Assembly: GCA_934699585.1 (NCBI GenBank) | Contig: CAKUWY010000014.1 | Location: 1-64,000 of the forward strand | Length of the DNA stretch: 64,000 nt | Reading direction: 5' to 3' | From: an uncultured Fibrobacter sp. | GTDB lineage: Bacteria; Fibrobacterota; Fibrobacteria; Fibrobacterales; Fibrobacteraceae | In this document: positions 51,128-60,073 of the stretch, one piece after another | Position numbering within the stretch: position 1 is the first letter of the stretch | Layout of the letters: every line of letters starts with the position of its first letter | Made by a program: the position numbers and the translations under genes | Notes under the pieces: model-generated | Told to the model about the DNA's origin: nothing | The model's database searches: none | Seen by the model: the letters and a program-made list of their open reading frames with translations, nothing else

Positions 51128-52015
51128 ATGGAACTGACCCATATCAAGTACTTTCTGGAAGTGGCACGTACCGAACACGTGACCCAGAGCGCCAAGAACC
51201 TGTGCATTGTGCAGCCTGCGCTGACACATGCCATCCACAAGCTAGAAGATGAACTGGGCGTCAAGCTTTTCAAGTCCAGCGGCCGTAACATCAAGCTTAC
51301 CGAAGCGGGAGACTACTTCTACAAAAAGGTGAAGCCCCTCTACGAAGACATCGAGGCCTTGCCCGCCCGCCTTCGGGCCAAGTCCGACAAGCAGGCCATT
51401 ACCGTGAGTCTCAAGGTCCTGGCGGCCTCGTCCTTTGTGACCAATGCGGTTATCCAGTACAAGAAAGACGCTCCGGCGCTCCGTTTCTACCTGGTGCAGA
51501 AAGAGGAATCTTCCCTGTACGACATTTCCATCCAGACTTTCGCCAACTACCGCCCGCAGGAAAATCCCGACGAAGAGGTTTTTGTCTGTTCCGAGAACAT
51601 CTACCTCGCCGTTCCCAATACCGCGGAATACAAGAAGCGCGATAGTATCTCGCTGCATGAACTGGGCGACACCAACTTTATCGGTCTCTACGGTTCCAAG
51701 CAGCTCCACACCATCTGTGAAGATTACTGCAACCGCATTGGCTTCCAGGCTCATCTGATTTTTGAGAGCGACAACGCCCTTATGGTAAAAGATGCCATCG
51801 CAGGCGGCCTGGGCGTGGGATTCTGGCCCGAGTTCTCTTGGGGCAAGGTGGACAACCGCAGAATCAAGCTCCTGAAGATTACCGATATCGAATTCAAGCG
51901 CGATATCGTGGTGACGCTCCTCCGTGGCAAGCAGGACAATTCCCACATCGAAGGGTTCTACAAATTCCTGGTAAACCAGCTGAAGCGTTCCGCCGGTCGC
52001 AAGAAAGAGCAGTAA
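51128..52015 (+). CDS. LysR-family transcriptional regulator
   Basis: 295 residues. The winged helix-turn-helix (about 1-60, MELTHIKYFLEVARTEHVTQ, then KNLCIVQPALTHAIHKLEDELGVKLF) is followed by a periplasmic-binding-protein-like effector domain (about 90-290). TTGGAG lies six bases before the ATG. It is 9-18 bases from the acyltransferase gene and probably shares its transcript; it may control its own operon. The effector is unknown. Confidence 0.93.
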   Translation: MELTHIKYFLEVARTEHVTQSAKNLCIVQPALTHAIHKLEDELGVKLFKSSGRNIKLTEAGDYFYKKVKPLYEDIEALPARLRAKSDKQAITVSLKVLAASSFVTNAVIQYKKDAPALRFYLVQKEESSLYDISIQTFANYRPQENPDEEVFVCSENIYLAVPNTAEYKKRDSISLHELGDTNFIGLYGSKQLHTICEDYCNRIGFQAHLIFESDNALMVKDAIAGGLGVGFWPEFSWGKVDNRRIKLLKITDIEFKRDIVVTLLRGKQDNSHIEGFYKFLVNQLKRSAGRKKEQ

Positions 52016-52033
52016 TAGCTATCTTTGGCAGCC

Positions 52034-53227
52034 ATGGAAAACAACTCGACAGATTGCGCGGTAAAGCCGGCCGTCTCCAAGCCGAACTATTTTCCGGCTA
52101 TTGACGGGCTTAGGCTTTTGGCCAGCGTGAACATCGTGATGCTCCACCTGGGCAGTTCCAGCGCGCTGAATTACATGCAGGACTGCAAGTGGCTCATGCC
52201 CATCATCAGCGCTCCTGCCTTTGCGGCGGGCATCTTCTACGTGTTTGCGGGATTCTTGTTTGCAAGCAAGTTCAGCGATCCGGAACGGCGCATCCCCGTG
52301 ATTCCCTTCATGTTCGCCCGCATCGCGAAACTCTATCGACTGCATTTTTTTATGACGCTTTTGATGTTCGTGGTGTTGGTGTTCAAGTTCAGCGGCTACA
52401 CTCATTTGCCAGGGCTTTCTGAAATCGGCGACTGCGCCTCGGCGGGTCTTGCCAAGATGACCCACCCCTGGCGAAGCCTGTTTTTGCACCTTTCACTCAC
52501 CTGGTCCATTGTGCCTGACTTGGGCATGAAACTGAATGAGCCCTCTTGGTCACTGACTAGCTTTTTTATGTGCTACGCCATCACTCCCTGGTTCAGCCGC
52601 TGGCTTTTTCGCCAGAACTACCGCACGCTTTGGGTGCTGTTCGGCACGCTGTTTATCCCCGGAATTCTGTGGGCGATTTTCTTCGGAGCTTCCGACAACC
52701 TGTGGTTCAGCGGCTACGAGGCCAAGTACCGCTTCTTCCATATTTTTGCCCCGGTCCGTATTTTCGAATACCTGTTCGGCATGGTGCTTTTTCGGCTGTA
52801 TAGTGAAGGCGGCTTTGATTTCCTCAAGAAAAAGTTTGTGAGCGGTATTGCCCAGGCGGTGATTCTTGCCGCCATTTACGGGAGCCTGTTCCTGCTTCGG
52901 CCCGAATGGAACCCCGGCGTGAACTATTTCTTCCATCACAGCCTCCCGATTCTGCTCTACGGACTGTTCTTGCTTTCACTCCTGAGCGGCAAGGGATTTG
53001 CGGCCAGGTTCTTCTGCATTCCGCTGGTCCGCAAGGTGGGCCGCGCCAGTTTCTACCCCTACCTGATCCACCTGCCGATTATCACCATCGCCTGGGGCAT
53101 TTGCAACCTGAACAAGCCCTTGAATACCTTGATCCTGATGGTCTTCATCTATACCGTCAGTACTCTGTACATGGAATTCAAGACCTGGCGCCGCAAGCGT
53201 GCCAAGGCGAAAGCGGCTGGGAAGTAG
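52034..53227 (+). CDS. Acyltransferase 3 family membrane protein (OafA-like)
   Basis: 397 residues from the ATG at 52034, with about ten membrane segments. The family start YFPAIDGLRLLASVNIVMLHLG contains the conserved Arg and His of acyltransferase 3 enzymes; the later EPSWSLTSFFMCYAITPW is also typical. These proteins O-acylate surface glycans from cytoplasmic acyl donors. It could modify the polysaccharide made by the 4956-10065 operon, although nothing links the two directly. Confidence 0.88.
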   Translation: MENNSTDCAVKPAVSKPNYFPAIDGLRLLASVNIVMLHLGSSSALNYMQDCKWLMPIISAPAFAAGIFYVFAGFLFASKFSDPERRIPVIPFMFARIAKLYRLHFFMTLLMFVVLVFKFSGYTHLPGLSEIGDCASAGLAKMTHPWRSLFLHLSLTWSIVPDLGMKLNEPSWSLTSFFMCYAITPWFSRWLFRQNYRTLWVLFGTLFIPGILWAIFFGASDNLWFSGYEAKYRFFHIFAPVRIFEYLFGMVLFRLYSEGGFDFLKKKFVSGIAQAVILAAIYGSLFLLRPEWNPGVNYFFHHSLPILLYGLFLLSLLSGKGFAARFFCIPLVRKVGRASFYPYLIHLPIITIAWGICNLNKPLNTLILMVFIYTVSTLYMEFKTWRRKRAKAKAAGK

Positions 53228-53289
53228 GAGTCAGAAAAGCCCATGGAGACAATCCATAGGCTTTTAAAATATTAGCGTGAATCGGGTAC

Positions 53290-54492
53290 TTACTGTTTTT
53301 TGTTCAGCGTCTCGATTCTTTCCTGAAATTCAGCGACCTTTTCTGCAGACAGGCCCATTTCGCGTAGGACGGCTATGGAGTCAGCACGTTCTTCCTTGCG
53401 ACCCTGGCTGAATCCTTCGGTCTTCCCTTGGGTGAAACCTTCGGTCTTTCCCTGGGCGAACCCTTCGGTCTTTCCCTGGACGAACCCTTCGGTCTTGCCC
53501 TGGGCGAACCCTTCGGTCTTGCCTTGGGCGAATCCTTCGGTCTTGCCCTGGGCGAACCCTTCGGTCTTGCCCTGGGCGAACCCTTCGGTCTTGCCCTGGG
53601 CGAACCCTTCGGTCTTTCCCTGGACGAACCCTTCGGTCTTTCCCTGGACGAACCCTTCGGTCTTTCCCTGGACGAACCCTTCGGTACGGCCTTGCACCCT
53701 GCCTTCAGAAAAACCGATTTCGTGTTCTGCTTTCAAGTCCGTCATATTCTTTACCTCGGCATTGAAAAGTTCCTCTACAAAGTTAATCAATTTCACGGAA
53801 TCAAGCAAGTGCCGGAATGTTTCGTTCTGCATAATCTTTTCGGGAACGGGTTCTTCCTTAATAATTACCTTGATGGCACGGAGCCACTGCGCCGCTTCGG
53901 AATTGTCGTTTGCGGTGACTCCAGCCTTTTCAAGCTCGAAGAACTTGTCGATTTCAACAAAGATCTTCTGAACTTTAGGGAAGAATTTTTTGCCATGACA
54001 CATCTCGTCGACGTGGTGGATATATTCTGTGGGCTCTTCTGGGAATATTTCGAAATCAAGAAGTCCAAGAAAATAGATGCGGGGTAGTTCGTATTTTTCG
54101 CTGGTGTGCACCTGGTTTTCGATGACGCGAGAGATGTAGTATTCTACTCGGTCACGGAAGAAGTCATCCCCCTGCTGTTGCACCTCCACCAGTACCTTTT
54201 CACCTGCGTTGGTTGTGCCGATGATGTCGAGGATGCAGTCCTTTTTGTTAAAGACACCCGGAAATTCCTGCATTTCGAGTGAGATATCCTTGATGGCGCT
54301 GTCACCCTGCAGACCCAGCATCGCGTTCACCAGCGAGATGAGAAGCGTATGGTCCTTTTCCTCGGCGAAAACAATTTTAAAGATGCCGTCGCTAAGGATG
54401 TAGGCGTATTTGTAAAGTTCCTGGTACTTGAGGAGGTTGTTCTTGTCGATTTCCATTGCTTTGAGCATGGAATAGTGTTGTGCTCGATTCAT
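53290..54492 (-). CDS. Rpn/PD-(D/E)xK nuclease-family protein with 12-copy octapeptide repeat
   Basis: 400 residues. The N-terminal PD-(D/E)xK region (about 30-150) reads SDGIFKIVFAEEKDH, ILDIIGTTNAGEKVLVEVQQQ, with the Asp and E-V-Q active-site pattern of Rpn/PDDEXK_2 proteins. Rpn proteins promote RecA-independent recombination and some act as phage-defence nucleases. From about residue 265 to 362 the chain has 12 tandem copies of TEGFxQGK (x = Val, Ala, Thr or Ser), encoded by 24-base repeats, then a basic C-terminal helix. The repeats can be expected to change copy number by slippage without shifting the frame. Confidence 0.88.
   Translation of the reverse strand: MNRAQHYSMLKAMEIDKNNLLKYQELYKYAYILSDGIFKIVFAEEKDHTLLISLVNAMLGLQGDSAIKDISLEMQEFPGVFNKKDCILDIIGTTNAGEKVLVEVQQQGDDFFRDRVEYYISRVIENQVHTSEKYELPRIYFLGLLDFEIFPEEPTEYIHHVDEMCHGKKFFPKVQKIFVEIDKFFELEKAGVTANDNSEAAQWLRAIKVIIKEEPVPEKIMQNETFRHLLDSVKLINFVEELFNAEVKNMTDLKAEHEIGFSEGRVQGRTEGFVQGKTEGFVQGKTEGFVQGKTEGFAQGKTEGFAQGKTEGFAQGKTEGFAQGKTEGFAQGKTEGFVQGKTEGFAQGKTEGFTQGKTEGFSQGRKEERADSIAVLREMGLSAEKVAEFQERIETLNKKQ
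53401..53690 (-). repeat. 24-bp tandem repeat in the Rpn-like gene
   Basis: Twelve units of 24 bp, almost identical (plus-strand unit like GAACCCTTCGGTCTTTCCCT plus GGGC). Unit sequence shows clusters of Val- and Ala-type copies, as expected from recent local duplication. Confidence 0.92.
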
Positions 54493-54851
54493 GGATTGCT
54501 CCTGTTTGATTGTTGAGGAGTGTAAACAGGAGTATGTGTCGAATGAACGCAGAACACCTGTTCACAAACCTGTTTATGACAGATTGATGAAGTCCACAAA
54601 TGTGGACGGTGCTCTACGTTAATCATCATGGGGCCGACCCCCACAGGGATAGCTGTCTCACGAATTGCCGGTTGTCTTGACCTGCAAAGGGTGGACGATG
54701 TCAAGCAGAGAGTTAAACGGCCCGCCCGAATCGAATACGCTGTCAGCGGGATTGATGCTAAGACAATAACAATATACAAAAAAAGTAGGGGATTGGGTCT
54801 AAGGAGCCGTAAAATTGTATATTGTCTCCGGAAAGTTTTTTCGGAGTCAAG
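54493..54851. other. Intergenic region without a recognised gene
   Basis: 359 bases between the Rpn-like gene and the first VWA gene. It holds the promoters of both divergent genes and the CGGAG ribosome-binding site of the VWA gene. A GGGGCC-GAC-CCCC-like stretch near 54630 and a weak similarity on the minus strand to the end of FolD were seen but not accepted as a gene. Confidence 0.5.
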
Positions 54852-55955
54852 ATGGATATTGGTAGTCTGCATTTTCAGAATCCCGAAGCCTTTTGGCTGT
54901 TGTTGCTTGTTCCTGTGCTTGTGGCGCTCTACGTTTACCGCCAGCAGCGTCGCAAGAGCACCATCAAGTTCCCGGCCCTTGCCATAGCCAAAAAAGCATC
55001 GCCAAGCCATCGGGTGCGCATGCGCCACATTGTGCCGGCGCTCCGCCTTGCGGCCCTGTGCTGTTTTGTGGTGGCCCTTGCCCGCCCCCAAAATGCTACC
55101 GAGGTGGAATACACCAATACCGACGGTGTAGATATTATGCTGGTACTGGACGTGTCTGGCTCCATGGGCACGCTGGACATGTTGACCCGCACAGAACAGG
55201 CGAAGCTCGGGGTGATGAACGCCGAACGGATTCTCAAGTCCGGCGATTACTGGAAATATAGCCGCATGGGGTACGCCCAGCAGGTTATTGCAGAATTCAT
55301 CCAGAAGCGCCACAGTGACCGTATCGGCCTATCAGCCTTTGGCGCCCGCGCCGTTACCCAGTGCCCCCTTACGCTGGATTACGGTTCCTTGCTTGAAATT
55401 CTGGGCGTTACAGACGACCTGGCCCACGATTCTATCATGGGGAGCCGAACCGCCATTGGCGATGGCCTTATGAACGCTCTTGCCCGCTTGCAAAAGTCCG
55501 AAGCCAAATCCAAGGTGGTGGTTCTCCTGACCGATGGCAAGGACAACGCCAGCGTCATTTCACCTGTCCGTGCGGCCGAGGTGGCCCAGTCCATCGGGGT
55601 AAAGGTTTATACCGTAGGCGTAGGCAAGCGTAAGGGTAAAATCCTGAGTTTCCAGCAGAACCCCTGGACAGGTGAAATCTCCTGGGGCGAGCGGGATATC
55701 ACTCCCGAAGAAGGCATCGACGAAACCACCCTCAAGGCGGTGGCGCAAAAGACCGGCGGAAAGTTCTACCGTGCCGAAAACAAGGAACAGCTAGAAGAAA
55801 TCTATTCCGAAATCGACCAGCTGGAAAAATCCGAAATCGAGACGGTGGCCTACGCCCGCTACGCCGAAAAATTCTACCCCTGGCTTTTGGTAGGAGCACT
55901 CCTCATTCTGCTGGAGCTGGTTCTTGCCAACACCCGCTTTGTGCGGATTCCGTAG
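54852..55955 (+). CDS. VWA-domain membrane protein (BatA/BatB-like)
   Basis: 367 residues from the ATG at 54852, preceded by CGGAG. Two N-terminal membrane segments (about 14-30 and 65-82) are followed by a von Willebrand A domain with MIDAS motif DVSGS (near 104) and the later TDGKDN, and a C-terminal membrane segment (WLLVGALLILLELVLA). This is the architecture of BatA/BatB, which accompany MoxR ATPases and are linked to oxidative-stress tolerance and periplasmic complex assembly. The related gene at 57267 lies past one opposite-strand gene. Confidence 0.9.
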   Translation: MDIGSLHFQNPEAFWLLLLVPVLVALYVYRQQRRKSTIKFPALAIAKKASPSHRVRMRHIVPALRLAALCCFVVALARPQNATEVEYTNTDGVDIMLVLDVSGSMGTLDMLTRTEQAKLGVMNAERILKSGDYWKYSRMGYAQQVIAEFIQKRHSDRIGLSAFGARAVTQCPLTLDYGSLLEILGVTDDLAHDSIMGSRTAIGDGLMNALARLQKSEAKSKVVVLLTDGKDNASVISPVRAAEVAQSIGVKVYTVGVGKRKGKILSFQQNPWTGEISWGERDITPEEGIDETTLKAVAQKTGGKFYRAENKEQLEEIYSEIDQLEKSEIETVAYARYAEKFYPWLLVGALLILLELVLANTRFVRIP

Positions 55956-55956
55956 G

Positions 55957-57075
55957 CTATTCCCCGTCTACAGAAGGCTTGTAGCAGTTCCTGGTGCAGT
56001 TTTCGATTAGATCGTCAACCGTCTTGGTGGTGGGCGTGCCGAATTCGGACCAGTAGATGGAGAAAGTAATGGGCCAAGGGCCCTGGGCAAGTTCTTCGCT
56101 GGTGGCGCTGGTGGCAATCAGTCTGTTGGCCAGAGTCTCTATCTCGGAGAAATCGTTACATTCGGTAACAATGGCAAAAGACGAAGTGCTGTAACGGGCG
56201 ATAAAAGACCCGCGATTGATGCATTGCTGCCGTAGGAACGAGGCCATTTTTTGGAGGGCGATGGCGGCGGCCACGCCCCCGTATTTCTTTTTCATGACCT
56301 TGAACTTGTCAATGTCGATTTTCACAAAAAACAATCTCTTGGCAGGGTTCTGTTTCTGGGTAATGGCTTCCAGGTAGTCTGCAAGTTTGTTGTCATTGTT
56401 GAGCTTGGTAATTTCATCGACGGTAATTCTCCTGCGCAACGAGGTCAGGTGAATAAATAGAGTGACGATGACAAACGAGGGCGACGTGATGGGCATATCA
56501 TAGAATTTGGCCTGTACCACCAGCAGAAGCAGGGGGAAAGCCATGGCTCCCGAAAGCAGGTAAAGGCTACGACGGCGAATCCTGTTGGTGCACTTGCGGG
56601 CCTTGGTCAGGCACAGGATCGATGCGGATACCACATAGACAATCGTCAGGATGTTCAGCAAAATCCACACATGGGGTCTCATGTCGAGAGGCGGTTCTGT
56701 CAGGTTGCTCAAGACATCTATGATGGCCATGACACTTACCACAAGACTTGGCAACAATATGGGGATGAACATTTTGCGAAGGTGGTAGGTGCTTGTGGAC
56801 GTAATAAAGAATACGGTCAGGAACCAGGAACAACCCATGCAGATGCAGGTGACGATCTTGAGGCCGTTGATAATCTTGATGACGGGGATGTAAGTGGAGG
56901 GAATGAACTGTCCTGTAGAATTCAGGACGCAGAAAGCGATGGACAGGTCCACCAAGTATCGGAAAACATGAACTTCCCTGAGGCGGGAGGCCCGCTCCGT
57001 GATGCCATAACGCACCATCAGGAGAATGGCGATGCTTATGAGATCAATTTCGACTACAAAGGGATTGATTTCCAT
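55957..57075 (-). CDS. Membrane protein with degenerate GGDEF domain
   Basis: 372 residues: six to seven membrane segments in about 10-215, then a GGDEF-like domain (about 225-365) with DEITKLNNDNKLADYLEAI and FVKIDIDKFKVMKKKYGG, close to the normal start. The signature GG(D/E)EF position reads RYSTSSF, so diguanylate cyclase activity is not expected; it may bind nucleotide or act as a receptor. It lies head-to-head or tail-to-tail with two VWA genes, two bases from the first. Confidence 0.8.
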   Translation of the reverse strand: MEINPFVVEIDLISIAILLMVRYGITERASRLREVHVFRYLVDLSIAFCVLNSTGQFIPSTYIPVIKIINGLKIVTCICMGCSWFLTVFFITSTSTYHLRKMFIPILLPSLVVSVMAIIDVLSNLTEPPLDMRPHVWILLNILTIVYVVSASILCLTKARKCTNRIRRRSLYLLSGAMAFPLLLLVVQAKFYDMPITSPSFVIVTLFIHLTSLRRRITVDEITKLNNDNKLADYLEAITQKQNPAKRLFFVKIDIDKFKVMKKKYGGVAAAIALQKMASFLRQQCINRGSFIARYSTSSFAIVTECNDFSEIETLANRLIATSATSEELAQGPWPITFSIYWSEFGTPTTKTVDDLIENCTRNCYKPSVDGE

Positions 57076-57266
57076 AGATTTACCCTATAATCCAATAAGT
57101 AAAATATATCTTTTTTTTAACAAAAAAGTCATCGCCAGCAAATAAATGTGATTTTTCCCGTTTTTGGGGTCATTTTTTTGAAAAAATGGGGCGAAAAAGC
57201 CCGTTTTTTGTATATTCATGGGTATGCGGGCCCTGCCCCGCGCCGTTTTTTTTCTGGAGTCTGTCC

Positions 57267-58295
57267 ATGCGATTTGCGGAACCGAGCTTTTTGTGGGGAC
57301 TTTTTACCCTGCCATTTTTTGCCCTTTTGTTCTATTATGCCTTTTACCGCCGTAAAAAGCTGGCGGAGCGGTTCGTGTCCCTTTCCATGCTGCCCAAGCT
57401 TTCGACCAGCGTGTCTCCCTGGCGGAGGCTTGCCAAGGTTCTGATCCTCCTTTTGGCGATTGCCTTTTTGTTCGTTGCCCTTGCAAGGCCCCAGTGGGGT
57501 CACAAGTTGGAACACGTGGAGCGTCGCGGTCTGGACTTGGTGCTGCTGCAGGACATTTCCCTTTCCATGCTGGCCGAAGATATCAAGCCCAACCGTCTGG
57601 TGCGTAGCCGTCACGAGATTGCCTCGTTCCTGGAATCTCTCACCGGCGACCGCGTGGGTCTAGTGGCCTTTAGCGGCGAGGCCCAGGTGATGGTGCCCCT
57701 GACGCTGGACTACGGAACCGTGCAGATGATGCTCCGGGAACTGGAGCCGGGCTGGCTCATGCCGGGAACAAACCTAGAAAAGGCCATCCGCAAGGGGATG
57801 GATTTGTTCCGCAACTCCGGCGGGGCGGGCAAGTATTCGGTAATGGTCCTCATGAGTGACGGCGAAGAGCTTGAAGACGCCGCCGTCAATGCCGCCAAGG
57901 AAGCCGCCGAGATGGGCATCCGCATCTATACGGTGGGTATCGGCTCCCGCGAAGGTGTGCCAATCCCCGTCAAGACCAAGAACGGAGAAGTGGCCTACAA
58001 AAAGGACATGCAAGGGAACATCGTGACCACCCGCCTAGAAGACGGGACTCTTCAAGAAATTGCAAGCGCTACCGGCGGGTTGTACTTTTACGCGAGCCCT
58101 GGCGAGTTCCAGTTGCAGAAGGTGCTGACCGAAATCGCCACCCTCGAAAAGAAGGATCAGGCCAGCGACCGCTTTGAAAATTACCAGGACCGCTACCAGA
58201 TTTTCCTCGGGATTGCGGCTCTGCTGTTCCTGATTGAAGCGGTGGTGTCCGAACGGGGTCGCCGTCGCAAGCAACTGGCCGGCCGTTTCAGCTGA
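57267..58295 (+). CDS. VWA-domain membrane protein (BatA-like)
   Basis: 342 residues from the ATG at 57267, which has TGGAG; earlier in-frame ATGs lack one. Two N-terminal membrane segments, a VWA domain with MIDAS DISLS (near 96) and SDGEE, and a C-terminal membrane segment. The two VWA proteins share the block FVALARPQ just before the domain and are clearly paralogous. MoxR and TPR partners usual for Bat operons are not in this window. Confidence 0.9.
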   Translation: MRFAEPSFLWGLFTLPFFALLFYYAFYRRKKLAERFVSLSMLPKLSTSVSPWRRLAKVLILLLAIAFLFVALARPQWGHKLEHVERRGLDLVLLQDISLSMLAEDIKPNRLVRSRHEIASFLESLTGDRVGLVAFSGEAQVMVPLTLDYGTVQMMLRELEPGWLMPGTNLEKAIRKGMDLFRNSGGAGKYSVMVLMSDGEELEDAAVNAAKEAAEMGIRIYTVGIGSREGVPIPVKTKNGEVAYKKDMQGNIVTTRLEDGTLQEIASATGGLYFYASPGEFQLQKVLTEIATLEKKDQASDRFENYQDRYQIFLGIAALLFLIEAVVSERGRRRKQLAGRFS

Positions 58296-58311
58296 GTCAT
58301 CGCTCCGGGTA

Positions 58312-58400
58312 CAAAAAAAGCCTTTCGGGTGGGTATGTCTCTCTTGGAGACGGGCGGCGCTCCATGGGAGGCCGAATTAGAATCCACCGGAAAGGCTATG
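58312..58400 (-). ncRNA. Candidate small RNA on the minus strand with own promoter and terminator
   Basis: AGCCTTTCCGGTGG (58397 down) pairs with CCACCCGAAAGGCT (to 58319) with one mismatch and is followed by TTTTTTT on the minus strand. Inside are GTCTC-CAAGA-GAGAC and CTCC-CAT-GGAG hairpins. TATTAT/TATACT-type -10 boxes lie at 58401-58409, so the transcript would start at the foot of the stem. No minus-strand gene precedes it, so it is not simply a terminator for one. Confidence 0.45.
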
Positions 58401-58493
58401 AGTATAATATACATTCAAAAAGCCCGATAAACCAAATTATTTTGAAAATCCTTAGTCCAATTTGGAATGAGGGAATAGCTATATTGTTTGGTG

Positions 58494-60059
58494 ATGAAGA
58501 AAAATGATGCGAAAACCATATCGTTGCTGGTGGGCTCTGCCCTCCTGACAGCTATTGCCGCTTGTTCCAGCGCGCCGGCCCCTGCAACGGAAAATACTGC
58601 GACGGTTGCTACCCCAAAGGATTCCGTCGCGGTGTCTGAACAGAGCGGCGCTGCAGCTCAGTCTGCAAAGTCCGACATCCCCGCCAGTTACAAGGACATC
58701 CAGTTTCCGGAATACAACTACGTAGCGCCTTACCCGAAGGATTACCGGGTGGAAATAGCCGAAGGTGTCACCGGTTACATCGTGAGCGACCGCCGTTTGC
58801 CCCTGGTGAATTTTACGGTCTATTTCGAGAATCCGAGAGTCCCCGCCTCCATCAAGGACGAGGCCGCCTTCGAGATGCTGGGCTCCATGCTTAGACGTGG
58901 CGGCGGTGGCGGTATCGCTCCCGGTGCCCTGGAAGATACCCTTGAGTTTATCAGCGCCGGAGTCGGTTCTTCGGCCGGCGTGTGGACCGCCTCTTTCGAC
59001 ATTGACTGCCTGACCAAGGACTTTCCATCGGTGCTTGCGCTGACAAAGAAGGTGCTGCTCGCTCCCGCCTTTGACAAGGAACAGTTGGAAATCGTAAAAA
59101 CCAAGTCCGCCACCGCTTACGAACAGCGTTACGATACTCCTGCCAAGGTGCTTTCGGCCCTGCGTGCCAAGGTGAACTACGCTCCTAACAATCGTCTGTG
59201 GGACGCAACCGGCGATGAATACAAGAAGGTCACTGACGCCGACCTGAAACGGCTTTCTCGCGGGGTGTTCCAGTCTAGCCGAATCATCTTTGCCTTGTCC
59301 GGTGATGTGGACCGGGATTCCAGCGTGCAGATGCTTAAGGAATTTTTCGCCGACTGGAAAAAGGACACTTCCACCGTTTCTTCTAAGCCTGCGGATTCCG
59401 CTTTTGTGGCGCCGCAGCCTCTCGCTTACTTGCGTAAGCCCGGCACCTTCGTGGTGGACAAGGACATTACCCAGGCGAACATCGCCATCAACCAGCCTTT
59501 CGTGAAACGCCCCCATCCCGACTACTACCCGGCGGCGGTGGCGAGCTTTATCTTGGGTGGCGGAAGTTTTACCAGCCGCCTCATGAACCGCGTGCGTAGC
59601 GACGAGGGCCTGGCCTACAGCATCTACAGCACTGTGGGCAACGACTATCGGGATACCGCCATGACCACCATCGCCTTGCAGACCAAGGTGGAGTCCGTGG
59701 ATTTTGCCCTGAAGCTGATTTTTGAAGAAGTGGAAAAGCTGGCCAAAGAAGGCCCGACGGCAGAAGAACTGGAACAGGCGAAAAAGGCGCTGATCGAAAG
59801 CTTGCCCAGCCTGTTTGATTCTCCTGCTTCTACGGCCACCATCTTTGCCAAGGGAGAACTGCTGGGCAAGAGCTTTGACCACTACCTGGACTACGTGAAA
59901 GAAATTTCTGCCGTCACCCCCGAACAGGTGAAGGCCATGATTGCAAAATATTTTGCCCGCGACAAGATGACCATTTCTATCGTGGGTCCTGTCTCTAAAT
60001 TCGAAGCATTGAAACCCTTCACCGTAATTCCCCAGGATAGCCTGGATTTTAGGCAATAG
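58494..60059 (+). CDS. M16-family peptidase-like lipoprotein lacking the zinc motif
   Basis: 521 residues from the ATG at 58494; TTG and GTG just before it are less likely. Signal peptide with lipobox IAAC (Cys 24) and a Ala/Thr-rich linker, then two M16-type domains. The HxxEH zinc motif that should lie near residue 125 is replaced (DEAAFEMLGSML). The second domain keeps the substrate-binding Arg-Tyr pair (LMNRVRSDEGLAYSIYS). It therefore resembles the non-catalytic partner of a two-subunit M16 protease; a catalytic partner is not in the window. Confidence 0.83.
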   Translation: MKKNDAKTISLLVGSALLTAIAACSSAPAPATENTATVATPKDSVAVSEQSGAAAQSAKSDIPASYKDIQFPEYNYVAPYPKDYRVEIAEGVTGYIVSDRRLPLVNFTVYFENPRVPASIKDEAAFEMLGSMLRRGGGGGIAPGALEDTLEFISAGVGSSAGVWTASFDIDCLTKDFPSVLALTKKVLLAPAFDKEQLEIVKTKSATAYEQRYDTPAKVLSALRAKVNYAPNNRLWDATGDEYKKVTDADLKRLSRGVFQSSRIIFALSGDVDRDSSVQMLKEFFADWKKDTSTVSSKPADSAFVAPQPLAYLRKPGTFVVDKDITQANIAINQPFVKRPHPDYYPAAVASFILGGGSFTSRLMNRVRSDEGLAYSIYSTVGNDYRDTAMTTIALQTKVESVDFALKLIFEEVEKLAKEGPTAEELEQAKKALIESLPSLFDSPASTATIFAKGELLGKSFDHYLDYVKEISAVTPEQVKAMIAKYFARDKMTISIVGPVSKFEALKPFTVIPQDSLDFRQ

Positions 60060-60073
60060 CCAAAAGGATTCCT

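Noticed and set aside
53401..53690. Regular 24-bp repeats that could suggest a CRISPR array
   Set aside because: The units are contiguous without spacers and encode an in-frame octapeptide inside the Rpn-like gene.
54640..54665. CTGTCTCACGA word resembling a 23S rRNA segment
   Set aside because: The match is in the wrong orientation and does not extend beyond about 11 bases; no rRNA context.
54620..54700. Minus-strand similarity to the C-terminus of FolD (AIPVGVGPMMI compared with ITPVPGGVGPMT)
   Set aside because: Only about a dozen residues match, the flanking frames do not continue the similarity without a frameshift, and there is no room for the rest of the gene. It may be a relic or chance.
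54489..55313. 274-residue minus-strand frame upstream of the Rpn-like gene
   Set aside because: Most of it is antisense to the VWA gene and its remaining part is intergenic; no start signal or family.
58479..60056. 525-residue open frame antisense to the M16-like gene
   Set aside because: Composition is typical of an antisense shadow and no domain is visible; the plus strand encodes a convincing lipoprotein.
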